64,000 bases of DNA, taken from assembly GCA_003755025.1 (NCBI GenBank), contig RJVL01000008.1, positions 1 through 64,000 of the forward strand, read 5' to 3'. A model generated the notes under the pieces. That model ran no database searches and was not told where the DNA came from. It saw nothing but the letters and a program-made list of their open reading frames with translations. The position numbers and the translations under genes are program-made. This document shows, piece after piece, positions 1 through 9,233 of the stretch. The stretch comes from Diaphorobacter nitroreducens. GTDB taxonomy: Bacteria; Pseudomonadota; Gammaproteobacteria; Burkholderiales; Burkholderiaceae_C. Each line of letters opens with the position of its first letter. Position 1 is the first letter of the stretch.

Positions 1-31
1 TCTGTTCGTCCGTGTACCTGCTCTTGCGCAT
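1..31 (-). CDS. IS3-family transposase OrfA, N-terminus only (runs off the left edge)
   Basis: Read from position 31 towards 1 the minus strand encodes MRKSRYTDEQ, the hallmark start of IS3-family OrfA, the helix-turn-helix subunit of a two-frame transposase. A Shine-Dalgarno (AGAGGAAG) lies about 6-8 bases upstream of the ATG. Only ten codons are inside the window, so intactness cannot be judged. The IS end should lie between this start and the stop of the next gene at 95, so the insertion may have trimmed that gene. Confidence 0.6.
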   Translation of the reverse strand, partial: MRKSRYTDEQ

Positions 32-94
32 CGCGCTTCCTCTCGGTTGCGCGGATTCTCTATTGCCTTGGTACGGGTGGCGGGTTGCAGGTCA

Positions 95-421
95 CTAGCT
101 CGGGGAAATCGCCTTCAGATACCTCCCCACCGCGGACTTCCCTCCGCCGCGCCCAAATTTCTTGAGCCACCCGTCGTCGGAGCCGATGTCGGCGGGGTCC
201 AGCCCTGGGTCGAATTGGAGCAGAGAGGCGTAGAGCGCGGTCCGCAGCTCTTGTAGCTCGGCACGTTTCGCCGCAAGGCCTCGCAGCTGTGCGTCTGGAC
301 GTTCCTCAGGGCCCGCCAGGAGCCCTTCCACCAGCGCCAACTCACCATGCACGTTGGCGATGAGCAAAGCCAGGCGCGTTAAAGCGGTTTGCGTGCGAGT
401 GCGCGTCTTGGTCAGCGCCAT
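95..421 (-). CDS. hypothetical protein, 108 aa, helical
   Basis: This is the last gene of a three-gene minus-strand operon and overlaps the 3' end of the upstream gene by 10 bp. The product is Ala/Leu/Arg-rich and mostly helical. It opens with a Thr/Arg repeat (TKTRTRTQTALTR) that recalls the RTRTP segment of the two upstream proteins. A short coiled coil covers about residues 50-70, and the C-terminus is Gly/Lys-rich. I recognise no family. An IS3 element begins just downstream, so the C-terminus may be altered by that insertion. Confidence 0.6.
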   Translation of the reverse strand: MALTKTRTRTQTALTRLALLIANVHGELALVEGLLAGPEERPDAQLRGLAAKRAELQELRTALYASLLQFDPGLDPADIGSDDGWLKKFGRGGGKSAVGRYLKAISPS

Positions 422-1041
422 GAATTTTCCTCCCGCCGGTGCCCAGCTGCTGCATCCTGTTTCCGCAGTTCTTCAAGGCTCGGCGTAGGCGCTTTCCAGC
501 GCCACACTCCTGACATGGTCGGCAGCCCTGCATAGTCGTGCAGGCGCTCGACCTCGCCGCGTGCGCACATCCGTCGCAAGGCGTTTCCCAGGTTGTTGTC
601 CGCGAAGCGGGCCCTCTCTTGGCATGACGAAAAGCGCAGCCCGAACACCTGCACCGCCCCTTCTGCCAAAACATTGGTGGGCACGGCACCTGGGTGCGCA
701 GCCTTGAGCGTCTCGCGGAGGTATTTGCGCAAATTGCCACGGCCCCCATAGCGGGTGTGGGCATGGACGGGCTCAACCGCCGCTGGATGCACTTCGGCCG
801 CTATCAACTGGGTCACGGCAGAGAGTGCCTTGGCCATTCGCATGAGTCGTTCCCGTCGCTGCTTCAGCCTGGCCACCTCCTGGTCGATGTGTTCGATTTC
901 CCCTTTGACGGCTGCCAGCTCGTTGACCGTCCACTTGAGGTCAGAGGGGGTGCGGGTTCGGCGAAGCGGGGCGTGGTCCTGGTCGGGAGTGCCGCTCTCA
1001 CTGCCCTTGCCGATGTCCTTGATGTTGGCCACCGGGCTCAC
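412..1041 (-). CDS. coiled-coil plus winged-helix-like hypothetical protein, 209 aa
   Basis: A GTG at 1041 preceded by AAAGGGGG is the best start; it follows the upstream stop by one base. A TTG at 1062 would extend it by seven codons. After an RTRTPSDLKW segment, residues of about 45-75 form a coiled coil (ELAAVKGEIEHIDQEVARLK). The C-terminal half looks like a winged helix ending in WRWK. The upstream gene has the same order of parts, so the two are tandem paralogues. The design (coiled coil plus DNA-binding fold, no catalytic motif) suggests DNA binding, but no function is known to me. Confidence 0.65.
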   Translation of the reverse strand: MSPVANIKDIGKGSESGTPDQDHAPLRRTRTPSDLKWTVNELAAVKGEIEHIDQEVARLKQRRERLMRMAKALSAVTQLIAAEVHPAAVEPVHAHTRYGGRGNLRKYLRETLKAAHPGAVPTNVLAEGAVQVFGLRFSSCQERARFADNNLGNALRRMCARGEVERLHDYAGLPTMSGVWRWKAPTPSLEELRKQDAAAGHRREENSWR

Positions 1042-1042
1042 G

Positions 1043-1631
1043 TCAACCCCCTTTGTTGGCAAGCTCCAGCGCTTCCCTCAGGTCCTGCAGCTCCGCCAGG
1101 CTGGGCGCTGCATTGGGCCCGCGCCAGCGCCAGACCTGGGGCGTATGCCCACCTCTGGCAGCAACGAGCACCTCGGTCAGCCCGTCGGCCTTGGCCCGTT
1201 TGAGCACAGCGTGGACGGTGTCGCGTCGGAACAGGCTGAAGTCTTTCTTTGTGGGCAGCGCCACGCCCAGGGCGGCTGCCACCTGCAGGGCAAGGGTGCT
1301 GACGTCGATTCCAGAGATGCCCGCTGACCGCAGATGCGACAGGACGCAGGCCTTGACCGCGCCGCGTTCGCCGTACTTCCCGGCCCAGGCGTTGACGGTG
1401 CCCGCTGCATCGGGTGCGACCGCAGGGTCGATTGCCGCCATCGTGGCGTCCAGTGCGCCGAGCTTGGCCAGGACGGAGGGCAGTTCCAGTTGGATACGCT
1501 CCAGCTCTGCCTGCAGGCGCAGGGGCTTCCCCCGCGAGGACGGCCCGTTCGTTCAGGAGCCACTTGAATACGGGAGGCGTGCGGGTTCGCGGGGTAGGCA
1601 CTGAGGCCGACAGGTGTGATGGTGAGGGCAC
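1043..1631 (-). pseudogene. frameshifted paralogue of the 412-1041 gene
   Basis: From a GTG at 1631 one frame reads RTRTPPVFKWLLNERAVLAG, matching RTRTPSDLKWTVNELAAVKG in the downstream paralogue. It then loses similarity near a run of five C (1529-1533, plus strand). A second frame continues the paralogous pattern from that point: coiled coil RLQAELERIQLEL, then a winged-helix-like region ending in VWRWRG, with its stop at 1043. One added or lost base in the C run would join the two. It is either a pseudogene, a sequencing error or a programmed frameshift; decay is the simplest reading. Confidence 0.6.
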
Positions 1632-1688
1632 GTTGGTAGGTCATAAGTGGGACGCTACCAACGTAGAGCGAGCCAGTCAGTCCACTAT

Positions 1689-1705
1689 TGCTCAACAATT
1701 GAGCA
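1689..1705. promoter_or_regulatory. inverted repeat, candidate operator of the minus-strand operon
   Basis: TGCTCAA-CAA-TTGAGCA is a perfect 7-bp inverted repeat with a 3-base centre, about 58 bp upstream of the operon's first start codon. It sits in an AT-rich patch of an otherwise GC-rich region. The operon encodes likely DNA-binding proteins, so autoregulation here is plausible but inferred. Confidence 0.35.
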
Positions 1706-1838
1706 CAAAACTTGTTTTCAGGTTCAAGAGCCCTTGTGTTGGGCCATCAGAGTCATAACACCCGTGTCTGGCGTGCTGCATATTCAATAGCTGGTCACGC
1801 TTGTTTGAATGGGGATTCAGGTGCTTTTTTGCCTTGAG

Positions 1839-1880
1839 TGCTTGATTTGCAAGCGCGAACAGCTACCAAAGCTGTAGCGC
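1839..1880. repeat. REP-like palindromic sequence near the gntR 3' end
   Basis: The stretch contains GCTTGATTTGCAAGCG followed by AACAGCTACCAAAGCTGT. This resembles the palindrome at 9184-9215, which carries AAGCGCTAACAGC. I recall such AGCGCT/CAGCTA palindromes as frequent between genes in Comamonadaceae. The rest of the 1706-1898 gap holds no gene I can support. Confidence 0.35.
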
Positions 1881-1898
1881 ACTGCGCTGCATCCTTGT

Positions 1899-2924
1899 TC
1901 ACGTACTCTCGCGCACGATCAGCTCGTAGTCCAGCTGCACGCACTGCGGCTGCGCCAGCGTGCCGCGCATCAGGCCCAGCAGCATGTCGGCGCCGGCGCG
2001 GCCGACTTCGCTGCGCGGTGTGCGGATGGTGGTCAGCGGCGGCACCATCTGCGCGCTGCCGGCCAAGTCGTTGAATCCCGCGACGGCGATGCGCCCCGGC
2101 ACGTCGACGCGCATGCGGTTGGCCGCCAGCAGCCCGCCCTGGGCAATGTCGTCGTTGCAAAAGAAGATGGCGTCCACGTCGGGCATGCGTTGCACCAGGT
2201 CCTCGAACAGCCGAGCGCCCAGGGCGATGGAAGAGCGCTCGGGGCTTAGCAACTCCAGGCGCGGATCGTACAGGCCCGCTTCGCGCAGGGTGCGCCGGTA
2301 CCCTTCGGCGCGCTGCAGCACGCGCGGGTCCAGTTGCGCGGCGCAAAAGGCGATGCGCTTACGCCCGCGTTCCAGCAGGTGGCGCGTGATGGTGGCGCCC
2401 GCGTCCTGCTGCGAAAAGCCCACGCAGGCCACACCAGGCGCGGCGCTGGTCTCCATGAGGTGCACGCAGGGCACGCCGCTGTGCACGATGAGCTGGCGTG
2501 CGGCCTCGCTGCGATCGAACCCCGTCACCAGCAGGCCGGCGGGGCGGTGGGGTAGGTAGGTGCGCAGCAGCAACTCTTCCTCGGCGCTGTCGTAGTGGGT
2601 CACGCCGATGAGCGGCTGAAAGCCCTCGGGGAACAGCGTGCGGTGCACCGCCTCCAGCAAATCCACGAACAGCGCGTTGGACAGCAGCGGCACCAGCACC
2701 AGCACTTGCGTGCTGCGCTGCGACGCCAGCGCGCGCGCGGCCGGGTCGGGCACGTAGCCCAGCCGATCGGCCGCCTCGCGTACGCGTTCGGCCAATGCAG
2801 GATCCACGGTGCGTTCGCCGCGCAGGGCACGCGACGCGGTGATGGGACTCACGCCGGCGGCGCCTGCCACGTCATTCAGGGTGATGCGGCCGCTGGAGCG
2901 GCGCGGTCGTCGGTTGGCGGTCAA
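1899..2924 (-). CDS. gntR: LacI-family repressor of gluconate/Entner-Doudoroff genes (GntR type)
   Basis: A 341-residue LacI/GalR-family regulator. The N-terminal helix-turn-helix and hinge (ITLNDVAGAAGVSPITASRA, about residues 14-33) are followed by a periplasmic-binding-protein-like sugar domain (about 70-335) with typical FCNDDIAQG and GFNDLAGS segments. The start is a TTG at 2922-2924 with AGGAAT just upstream. It is divergent from gntK-TRAP-edd-eda, and two identical palindromes lie in the shared intergenic region. By family precedent it represses uptake and Entner-Doudoroff genes until the sugar acid or its phosphate binds. The exact inducer is inferred from gntK, edd and eda nearby. 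Confidence 0.85.
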   Translation of the reverse strand: MTANRRPRRSSGRITLNDVAGAAGVSPITASRALRGERTVDPALAERVREAADRLGYVPDPAARALASQRSTQVLVLVPLLSNALFVDLLEAVHRTLFPEGFQPLIGVTHYDSAEEELLLRTYLPHRPAGLLVTGFDRSEAARQLIVHSGVPCVHLMETSAAPGVACVGFSQQDAGATITRHLLERGRKRIAFCAAQLDPRVLQRAEGYRRTLREAGLYDPRLELLSPERSSIALGARLFEDLVQRMPDVDAIFFCNDDIAQGGLLAANRMRVDVPGRIAVAGFNDLAGSAQMVPPLTTIRTPRSEVGRAGADMLLGLMRGTLAQPQCVQLDYELIVREST

Positions 2925-2961
2925 GGGTTATTCCTAGGAATTCTGGCCAAAATTGTCCCTT

Positions 2962-2977
2962 AAGATAGCGCTATCTT
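2962..2977. promoter_or_regulatory. palindromic GntR operator, copy 1
   Basis: AAGATAGCGCTATCTT is a perfect 16-bp palindrome centred on GC, typical of LacI-family operators, 38 bp upstream of the gntR start. The same core recurs at 3126-3141. Paired sites spaced about 164 bp apart would allow looping and autoregulation. Confidence 0.7.
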
Positions 2978-3125
2978 TCATGGGGTTTTCGCGGGTTTGT
3001 GGGGAGGGAGTAGCTTCTCCCGGTGCGATGCAGCGAAATTTCTCCATGAGAAGCCGCGGCGTGAAGCCGTGAACTTCGGGTGAACGGCTTGCGTCCTGGG
3101 ATGCAGCCGTTTTTTTGAATCTTTA

Positions 3126-3141
3126 GAGATAGCGCTATCTT
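3126..3141. promoter_or_regulatory. palindromic GntR operator, copy 2, overlapping the gntK start
   Basis: GAGATAGCGCTATCTT repeats copy 1 with a single end difference. Its last two bases are the first two of the TTG start codon of gntK. A bound repressor would cover the gntK translation start region and probably the promoter or first transcribed bases. Confidence 0.7.
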
Positions 3142-3688
3142 GACCTGTGACATCGATGCCATCGTGGTGATGGGCGTTTCCGGCTGCGGCAAGTCCAGCG
3201 TGGGCGAGGCCTGCGCGCAGGCGCTGGGCTGGGTGCTGCATGAAGGCGATGCCCACCATGCTCCCGAGAGCATTGCCAAAATGCGCGCCGGCGTGCCCTT
3301 GACCGATGCCGACCGCGCGGGCTGGCTGGACCGGTTGGCCGCATTGCTGGCGGCGCCCTCCGGCTCGGCGGGCGTAGTGCTGACCTGCTCGGCGCTGCGC
3401 CGCAAATACCGCGATCGCCTGCGTGCGGGCAACCCGCGCGTGGGATTCGTGTTTCTGGCGCTGGACTATGAGCAGGCATTGCAGCGCGTGCAGACGCGCG
3501 CGGGGCATTTCTTTTCGCCCGCTCTGGTGGCCGATCAGTTCGCCACGCTGGAGTCGCCCGAGGGCGAGCCGCGCGTGTTGACGCTGGATGCCACACGCCC
3601 CGTGGACGAGCTGGCCCGGTCCGTCGTCCAATGGCTGCGAGGCAACGCAGCTGCCTCCCTTTCGTCGTCTTCCGGAGACAGTGCATGA
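3140..3688 (+). CDS. gntK: gluconokinase
   Basis: Phosphorylates gluconate to 6-phosphogluconate, the substrate of Edd encoded downstream. The 182-residue length and the P-loop GVSGCGKS (residues 12-19), the CSALRRKYRDRLR segment and GHFF are typical of the GntK (shikimate-kinase-like) family. The TTG at 3140 gives the full N-terminal strand (IDAIVVMGVSG) but lies inside the operator and has no good Shine-Dalgarno. In-frame GTG codons and an ATG eight to eleven codons later are alternatives, though they would trim the first strand. The stop overlaps the next start (ATGA). Confidence 0.85.
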   Translation: MTCDIDAIVVMGVSGCGKSSVGEACAQALGWVLHEGDAHHAPESIAKMRAGVPLTDADRAGWLDRLAALLAAPSGSAGVVLTCSALRRKYRDRLRAGNPRVGFVFLALDYEQALQRVQTRAGHFFSPALVADQFATLESPEGEPRVLTLDATRPVDELARSVVQWLRGNAAASLSSSSGDSA

Positions 3689-4206
3689 GCGCTTCTTCCC
3701 CTTCCCCGCAGGAACGGCCGCGCAAGCCCCTGGTGCAGCGCCTGGCCGAGCATTTCATGGTGCTCGCACTGGCCGGCATGGTCGTGGCCGTGTTCGTCAA
3801 CGTGGTATTGCGCTACGTGTTCTCCACGAGCATCGTCTCGTACGAGGAGATCTCGCGCCTGCTGTTCGTGTGGCTGGTGGCGGTGGGCACCATCGTCGCG
3901 GCCTTTGAGGGCAAGCATCTGGGCTTCGACATGCTCACTTCGCGCCTGAAGGGCCGCTCGCGCAAGCTGCTGTTCTGGGCCAGCCAGGCTCTGGTGGCGG
4001 GCGGCATGCTGCTGCTGCTCAAGGGTTCGTGGGAGCAGGTGATCGCCGGCATGGACAGCTACAGCACCGTGCTGGGTTATCCGCTGGCGCTGGGCGCCGC
4101 GGCGACGCTGGTACTGGCCGTGGGCCTGCTGGTGGGTGTGGTGGTGGATCTGCGCCGCGGCGAGCCGCTGCCGCATGGCAGCGACGCGGAAACGTCGGTG
4201 GAGTAG
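3685..4206 (+). CDS. TRAP transporter small permease (DctQ type)
   Basis: A 173-residue membrane protein with four hydrophobic segments. The typical DctQ signature is present: VNVVLRYVFSTSIVSYEEISR in membrane segment one followed by a conserved EGKHLGFDML. It forms the membrane complex with the large permease encoded next. The ATG at 3685 overlaps the gntK stop and has GGAG about 9 bases upstream, so it is preferred over an upstream in-frame start inside gntK. Context points to a sugar-acid substrate, probably gluconate. Confidence 0.85.
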   Translation: MSASSPSPQERPRKPLVQRLAEHFMVLALAGMVVAVFVNVVLRYVFSTSIVSYEEISRLLFVWLVAVGTIVAAFEGKHLGFDMLTSRLKGRSRKLLFWASQALVAGGMLLLLKGSWEQVIAGMDSYSTVLGYPLALGAAATLVLAVGLLVGVVVDLRRGEPLPHGSDAETSVE

Positions 4207-4214
4207 GGCGCACC

Positions 4215-5495
4215 ATGATCGTTACCGCCATCTTTCTTCTGGTGCTCATCGGCGGCATGGTGATCGGCATGCCCATCGCCCACGCCCTGGTGCTGACGGG
4301 TGTCGCCCTGATGTGGCACCTGGATTTCTTCGATTCGCAGCTGCTGGCGCAAAACCTGCAGGCCGGCTTTGACAACTTTCCGCTGCTGGCCGTGCCGTTC
4401 TTCATCCTGGCGGGCGAGCTGATGAACGCGGGTGGCCTGTCGCGGCGCATCATCGACCTGGCACGCGCCTTCGTGGGGCATATCCGCGGCGGGCTGGGCT
4501 TCGTGGTGATTGGCGCGGCCGTGCTGCTAGCGTCCATGAGCGGCTCGGCCATTGCCGACACGGCGGCGCTGGCCACCATCCTGCTGCCGATGATGCGTGC
4601 GCAGAAATACCCGATGAGCTACAGCGCGGGCCTGCTGGCGTCTGGCGGCATCATCGCGCCGATCATCCCGCCGTCCATGCCGTTCGTGATCTACGGGGTG
4701 ACGACGAATACCTCGATCAGCAAGCTGTTCCTCTCGGGCGTGGCACCGGGCCTGATGATGGGCATCTTCCTGATTGGCGCCTGGGCCTGGATTGCGCGCC
4801 GCCACGACCTGCCCTCGATGGAGCGCGTGGCGTGGGGCCCGCGCATGAAGGCGCTGGCCAAGAGCTTCTGGGCCATGATGATGCCGGTCATCATCCTGGG
4901 CGGCCTGCGCGGCGGCATTTTCACGCCCACCGAGGCTGCCGTGGTGGCCGCCGTCTATGCGCTGCTGGTGTCCATGTTCGTGTACCGCGAGCTGAGCTGG
5001 ACGCAGCTGTACGACGTGTTCCTGGCCGCGGGCAAGACCACGGCGGTGGTCATGTTCCTGTGCGGCGCCGCCACCGTCACGGCCTACATGATCACCCTGG
5101 CCGACCTGCCCAACATGCTGGCCGACAGCTTCGCCGGCGTGATGGGCAACCCCGTGCTGTTCATGGCGCTGATGATGACCTTCCTGTTGGTGGTGGGCAC
5201 GGCCATGGACCTTACGCCCACCATCCTGATCTTCGGCCCCGTCTGCGCGCCGCTGGCCGCCAAGGCGGGCATCGACCCCGTGTACTTCGGCTTCATGTTC
5301 ATCTATGTGGGTTGCATCGGCCTGATCACGCCGCCCGTGGGCACGGTGCAGAACGTGGTGGCGGGTGTGGGCCGGCTGCGCATGGAAACCGTGATCAAGG
5401 GCACGACGCCTTTCCTGGCCGTGTATGTGCTGCTGGCGGTCCTGTTCACGCTGTTCCCGGCCCTCATCACCGCGCCGCTGCGCTGGATGCACTGA
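4215..5495 (+). CDS. TRAP transporter large permease (DctM type)
   Basis: A 426-residue polytopic protein, the sodium-coupled translocation subunit of a TRAP transporter. It shows DctM family motifs: SMSGSAIADTAA, the PPSMPFVIYGV helix hairpin, GIFTPTEAA and GLITPPVGT. It starts 8 bp after dctQ. The family usually has about 12 membrane segments and 425-430 residues, so the protein looks complete. Gene order Q-M-P between gntK and edd supports a role in uptake of the acid that gntK phosphorylates. Confidence 0.9.
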   Translation: MIVTAIFLLVLIGGMVIGMPIAHALVLTGVALMWHLDFFDSQLLAQNLQAGFDNFPLLAVPFFILAGELMNAGGLSRRIIDLARAFVGHIRGGLGFVVIGAAVLLASMSGSAIADTAALATILLPMMRAQKYPMSYSAGLLASGGIIAPIIPPSMPFVIYGVTTNTSISKLFLSGVAPGLMMGIFLIGAWAWIARRHDLPSMERVAWGPRMKALAKSFWAMMMPVIILGGLRGGIFTPTEAAVVAAVYALLVSMFVYRELSWTQLYDVFLAAGKTTAVVMFLCGAATVTAYMITLADLPNMLADSFAGVMGNPVLFMALMMTFLLVVGTAMDLTPTILIFGPVCAPLAAKAGIDPVYFGFMFIYVGCIGLITPPVGTVQNVVAGVGRLRMETVIKGTTPFLAVYVLLAVLFTLFPALITAPLRWMH

Positions 5496-5539
5496 GCTTT
5501 TCATCCCTTTTCACCCTGACTGTCCAAAGGAGACTTCCC

Positions 5540-6550
5540 ATGCGTATCCGCTTTGCTCTTGCCGGCCTCGTGGCCGCACTCGTTGCCACCGGCGCTGTAC
5601 AGGCGCAGGACTTCAAGCCGCGCATCGTGCGTTTCGGCTATGGCCTGGTGGACAACTCCAACCAGGGCCGCGCGGCCCGCATGTTTGCGCAAGAAGTGGA
5701 AAAGGCCTCCGGCGGCAAGATGAAGGTGCGTGCCATTGGCAACGCCTCGCTGGGCTCCGACACGCAGATGCAGCAGGCGCTGATCGGCGGCGCGCAGGAG
5801 ATGATGGTGGGCTCCACCGCCACGCTGGTGGGCCTGGTGCCGGAGATGGCCGTGTGGGATACGCCGTTCCTCTTCAGCAACGCCAAGGAAGCCGATGTGG
5901 TGCTGGACGGCCCCGTGGGCGACAAGATCAAGGCCAAGCTGGAAGCCAAGGGCATGGTGGGCCTGGTGTACTGGGAGAACGGTTTCCGTAACCTCACCAA
6001 CAGCAAGCGTCCCGTCGCCAAGCTGGAAGACCTGAACGACATCAAGCTGCGCGTGATGCAGAACAACGTGTTCCTCGACAGCTTCAAGGCCCTAGGCGCC
6101 AACGCCGTGCCGCTGCCGTTCTCCGAGCTGTTCACCGCGTTGGAAACGCGCGCCGTGGACGGCCAGGAGAACCCCTACAACACCATCGTCTCCAGCAAGT
6201 TCTACGAGGTGCAGAAGTACCTCACGGTGACCAACCACGTGTACAGCCCCTGGATCGTCACGGTGAGCAAGAAATGGTGGGACGGCCTGTCCGCCGCCGA
6301 GAAGAAGGTGCTGCAGGACGCCGCTATCAAGAGCCGTGATTTCGAGCGCAAGGACACGCGTGAAGAGGCCGCCAAGGCCCTGGCCGACCTGAAGGGCAAG
6401 GGCATGCAGGTCAACGAGCTGTCGGCCGCCGAGGCCAACCGCATGCGCGAAAAGCTGGTCAGCGTGAACGCGGGCATCGCCAAGTCGGTGGGCCAGCAGA
6501 CCTGGGACGAGGTGAACGCCGCCGTCCAGCAGGCGCGCAACGCCAAGTAA
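5540..6550 (+). CDS. TRAP transporter solute-binding protein (DctP type)
   Basis: A 336-residue periplasmic binding protein. A signal peptide ([23 protein letters not shown]) covers about residues 1-22, with the mature chain starting near DFKPR. The conserved core includes [34 protein letters not shown] and [11 protein letters not shown], the ligand-contacting region of DctP proteins. AAAGGAGA lies 7 bases before the ATG. The substrate is not certain from sequence alone; gluconate or a related aldonate fits the neighbours. Confidence 0.9.
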   Translation: MRIRFALAGLVAALVATGAVQAQDFKPRIVRFGYGLVDNSNQGRAARMFAQEVEKASGGKMKVRAIGNASLGSDTQMQQALIGGAQEMMVGSTATLVGLVPEMAVWDTPFLFSNAKEADVVLDGPVGDKIKAKLEAKGMVGLVYWENGFRNLTNSKRPVAKLEDLNDIKLRVMQNNVFLDSFKALGANAVPLPFSELFTALETRAVDGQENPYNTIVSSKFYEVQKYLTVTNHVYSPWIVTVSKKWWDGLSAAEKKVLQDAAIKSRDFERKDTREEAAKALADLKGKGMQVNELSAAEANRMREKLVSVNAGIAKSVGQQTWDEVNAAVQQARNAK

Positions 6551-6708
6551 GCGCAGGGTGGGGCAGGCGGCGGCGCCTGCCCTCGGTTCCCTGCCATGTG
6601 CCCTCGGCCTACACCTGTGTCGCCCACTGGCGCGTAGGATTCCGGGGGCAATGTTTGCCCGCAGTCGTTTTCTGCAACCTTCCCACAGCCGCCCTCGCGC
6701 CACCCAGC

Positions 6709-8526
6709 ATGCCCCTGCACGACACCGTCCACACCGTCACCGAGCGCATCCGCCAGCGCAGCGCCCCTACGCGCGGCGCCTATCTGCAGCAGCTTGAGTT
6801 CCAGGCGCGCCGCGACCGCGGTGCAGACCGCCTGGGTTGCGCCAATGTGGCCCACGCCTTCGCCGGCATGCCTGGCAACGACAAACTGCGTGTGGTGGTC
6901 CAGAAGGCACCCAACATCGGCATCGTCACGGCGTACAACGACATGCTGTCGGCCCATGCGCCGCTGCAGCATTACCCGGACCTGATCAAGGACGAGGTGC
7001 GCAAGCGCGGGGCTACGGCCCAGGTGGCCGGCGGCGTACCCGCCATGTGCGATGGCGTGACGCAGGGCACACCCGGCATGGAGTTGAGCCTGTTCAGCCG
7101 CGACGTGATCGCCATGGCCACGGCCGTGGCGCTGAGCCACGACGTGTTCGATGGCGCGCTCATGCTCGGCGTGTGCGACAAGATCGTGCCTGGTCTGCTG
7201 GTGGGTGCGCTGCAGTTCGGCCATCTGCCCACGGTGTTCGTGCCGGCGGGGCCGATGACTTCGGGCCTGTCCAACAGCGCCAAGGCCAAGGTGCGCGAGC
7301 AGGCCGCGCAAGGTCTGGTGGGCCGCGGTGAACTGCTGGAGGCCGAGATGGCCGCTTACCACTCGCCGGGCACCTGCACCTTCTACGGCACGGCCAACAG
7401 CAATCAGATGATGCTGGAGGCCATGGGCCTGCATGTGCCGGGCACGGCCTTCGTGAACCCGGGCCAGGCGCTGCGCCAGGAACTTACGCGCGAGGCCGCA
7501 CGCACGGTGCTGGGCGACAAGGGGGCGTCATGCCCACCTATCGGGCGCGTGGTAGACGAGCGCGCTATCGTCAACGCCATGGTGACGCTGCTGGCCACGG
7601 GAGGATCCACCAACCACCTGATCCACTGGGTGGCCGTGGCGCGCGCGGCGGGCCTCGTGATCGACTGGGACGACTTTTCCGCCCTGTCCGCCGTCGTGCC
7701 GTTGCTGGCGCGCGTGTACCCCAACGGCAGCGCGGACGTGAACCAGTTCCAGGCCGCCGGCGGCCCCGGCTATGTGATCCGCGAGCTGCTCGATGCCGGG
7801 CTGATGCATGAGGATGTACTTACCGTTCGCCCTGGAGGTATCCGCGAATACACGCGCGAGCCGCAGGGAACCGCCGATCAGCAGCTGCACTGGGCCGACA
7901 TCGGCGCCTCGCGTGACGACAGCGTGCTGCGCCCTGCGGCCGAACCTTTCAGCGCCACGGGCGGCCTCAAGCTGCTGTCGGGCAACCTGGGGCGCAGCGT
8001 GATCAAGGTCTCCGCCGTGCCGCCCGACCGGCATGTGGTGCAGGCGCCTGCACGCGTGTTTGCCTCGCAGGGCGAACTGCAGCAGGCCTTCCAGGCCGGC
8101 GAACTGGACCGCGACGTGGTCTGCGTGGTGCGCTGGCAGGGTCCCCAGGCCAATGGCATGCCAGAACTGCACAAGCTCACCCCGCCGCTGGCCGTGCTGC
8201 AGGGCAAGGGCTACAAGGTGGCGCTGGTCACCGACGGCCGCATGAGCGGCGCCTCGGGCAAGGTGCCTGCGGCCATCCACGCATCGCCCGAGGCGCATGC
8301 CGGCGGCCCGCTGGCGCTGGTGCGCGATGGTGACGTCATCCGACTGGATGCCGTGGCGGGCACGCTCGATGTGCTGGTCGATGCGGTCGAATGGCAGGCG
8401 CGCACGCCTGCCACCGTGCCGCCTGGCTTGCTGCAGGACAACACACGCGGTTGGGGGCGCGAACTGTTCGCCGGCATGCGGCGCAATGCGCTCAGCGCGG
8501 AAGAGGGAGCCTGCACATGGCTGTGA
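6709..8526 (+). CDS. edd: phosphogluconate dehydratase
   Basis: Dehydrates 6-phosphogluconate to 2-keto-3-deoxy-6-phosphogluconate using a [4Fe-4S] cluster (IlvD/Edd family). The 605-residue product matches the family's usual 600-610. Conserved segments seen are [55 protein letters not shown] and [17 protein letters not shown]. The ATG at 6709 gives the normal N-terminus; the 37 codons upstream have no family similarity. It overlaps eda by 10 bp, so the two are translationally coupled. The 158-bp gap after the TRAP genes may hold its own promoter. Confidence 0.95.
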   Translation: MPLHDTVHTVTERIRQRSAPTRGAYLQQLEFQARRDRGADRLGCANVAHAFAGMPGNDKLRVVVQKAPNIGIVTAYNDMLSAHAPLQHYPDLIKDEVRKRGATAQVAGGVPAMCDGVTQGTPGMELSLFSRDVIAMATAVALSHDVFDGALMLGVCDKIVPGLLVGALQFGHLPTVFVPAGPMTSGLSNSAKAKVREQAAQGLVGRGELLEAEMAAYHSPGTCTFYGTANSNQMMLEAMGLHVPGTAFVNPGQALRQELTREAARTVLGDKGASCPPIGRVVDERAIVNAMVTLLATGGSTNHLIHWVAVARAAGLVIDWDDFSALSAVVPLLARVYPNGSADVNQFQAAGGPGYVIRELLDAGLMHEDVLTVRPGGIREYTREPQGTADQQLHWADIGASRDDSVLRPAAEPFSATGGLKLLSGNLGRSVIKVSAVPPDRHVVQAPARVFASQGELQQAFQAGELDRDVVCVVRWQGPQANGMPELHKLTPPLAVLQGKGYKVALVTDGRMSGASGKVPAAIHASPEAHAGGPLALVRDGDVIRLDAVAGTLDVLVDAVEWQARTPATVPPGLLQDNTRGWGRELFAGMRRNALSAEEGACTWL

Positions 8527-9164
8527 CGCAACACACCCTCACGGCGCTCGATGTGATGCGCGATGCGCCCGTGATCCCGGTCATCGTTCTGCACGACGTG
8601 CGGCATGCCGTGCCGATGGCGCGCGCGCTGGTCGCCGGTGGTATCCGCATGCTGGAGGTGACGTTGCGCACGCCGCAAGCCCTCGAATGCATGCGGGCCA
8701 TCGCCGCGGAAGTGCCCGATGCCGTGGTCGGCGCAGGCACCGTACGCACCAGTGCTGATGCGGCTGCTGCCGCGCGCGCCGGGGCGCGGTTTGCCGTCAG
8801 TCCGGGTTTTACGCCCGCCGTAGGCCGCGCCTGCCGCGATGCGGGCTTGCCGCTGCTGCCGGGCGTGGCCACGGGCAGCGAGATCATGACGGCGCAGGAA
8901 GAGGGCTTCTCTGCGCTCAAGTTCTTCCCTGCGGTGCAGGCGGGCGGTACGGCCATGCTGAAAGCGTGGCAGGGGCCGTTTGGCGACGTGGCGTTCTGTC
9001 CGACGGGTGGAATCCAGTCCGGCAATGCGGCGGAGTTTCTGGCGCTCAAGAACGTGGCCTGCGTGGGCGGGTCGTGGCTGGTGCCCGCGGATGCGCTGGA
9101 GCAGGGCGACTGGTCCCGCATCACCCGTCTAGCGCGCGAAGCCAGCGCGTTGCAGCGGGTTTGA
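8517..9164 (+). CDS. eda: KDPG aldolase
   Basis: Cleaves 2-keto-3-deoxy-6-phosphogluconate to pyruvate and glyceraldehyde-3-phosphate, closing the Entner-Doudoroff pathway. The 215-residue class I aldolase has the catalytic Glu47 (EVTLRT) and Schiff-base Lys135 (ALKFFPA), plus the CPTGGI phosphate-binding turn. It starts inside the 3' end of edd. With gntK and the TRAP genes this gives a complete route from external sugar acid to pyruvate. Confidence 0.95.
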   Translation: MAVTQHTLTALDVMRDAPVIPVIVLHDVRHAVPMARALVAGGIRMLEVTLRTPQALECMRAIAAEVPDAVVGAGTVRTSADAAAAARAGARFAVSPGFTPAVGRACRDAGLPLLPGVATGSEIMTAQEEGFSALKFFPAVQAGGTAMLKAWQGPFGDVAFCPTGGIQSGNAAEFLALKNVACVGGSWLVPADALEQGDWSRITRLAREASALQRV

Positions 9165-9183
9165 TGAATACAAGTAAAAATGG

Positions 9184-9215
9184 GCTGTAGCGCTTTGTGG
9201 ATAAGCGCTAACAGC
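9184..9215. terminator. stem-loop between eda and gloA (terminator or REP-like)
   Basis: GCTGTAGCGCTT and AAGCGCTAACAGC form a stem of about 12 bp with one bulge around a 7-base loop. It lies between two convergent genes and is flanked by A-rich and T-rich stretches, so it could terminate transcription in either direction. The core resembles interspersed palindromes I recall from Comamonadaceae. Confidence 0.5.
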
Positions 9216-9233
9216 TATTAAAGAAAGAGCAAA

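Noticed and set aside
4527-5504. 325-codon minus-strand frame opposite dctM
   Set aside because: His/Gly/Gln/Arg-rich shadow frame; dctM has all family motifs on the plus strand.
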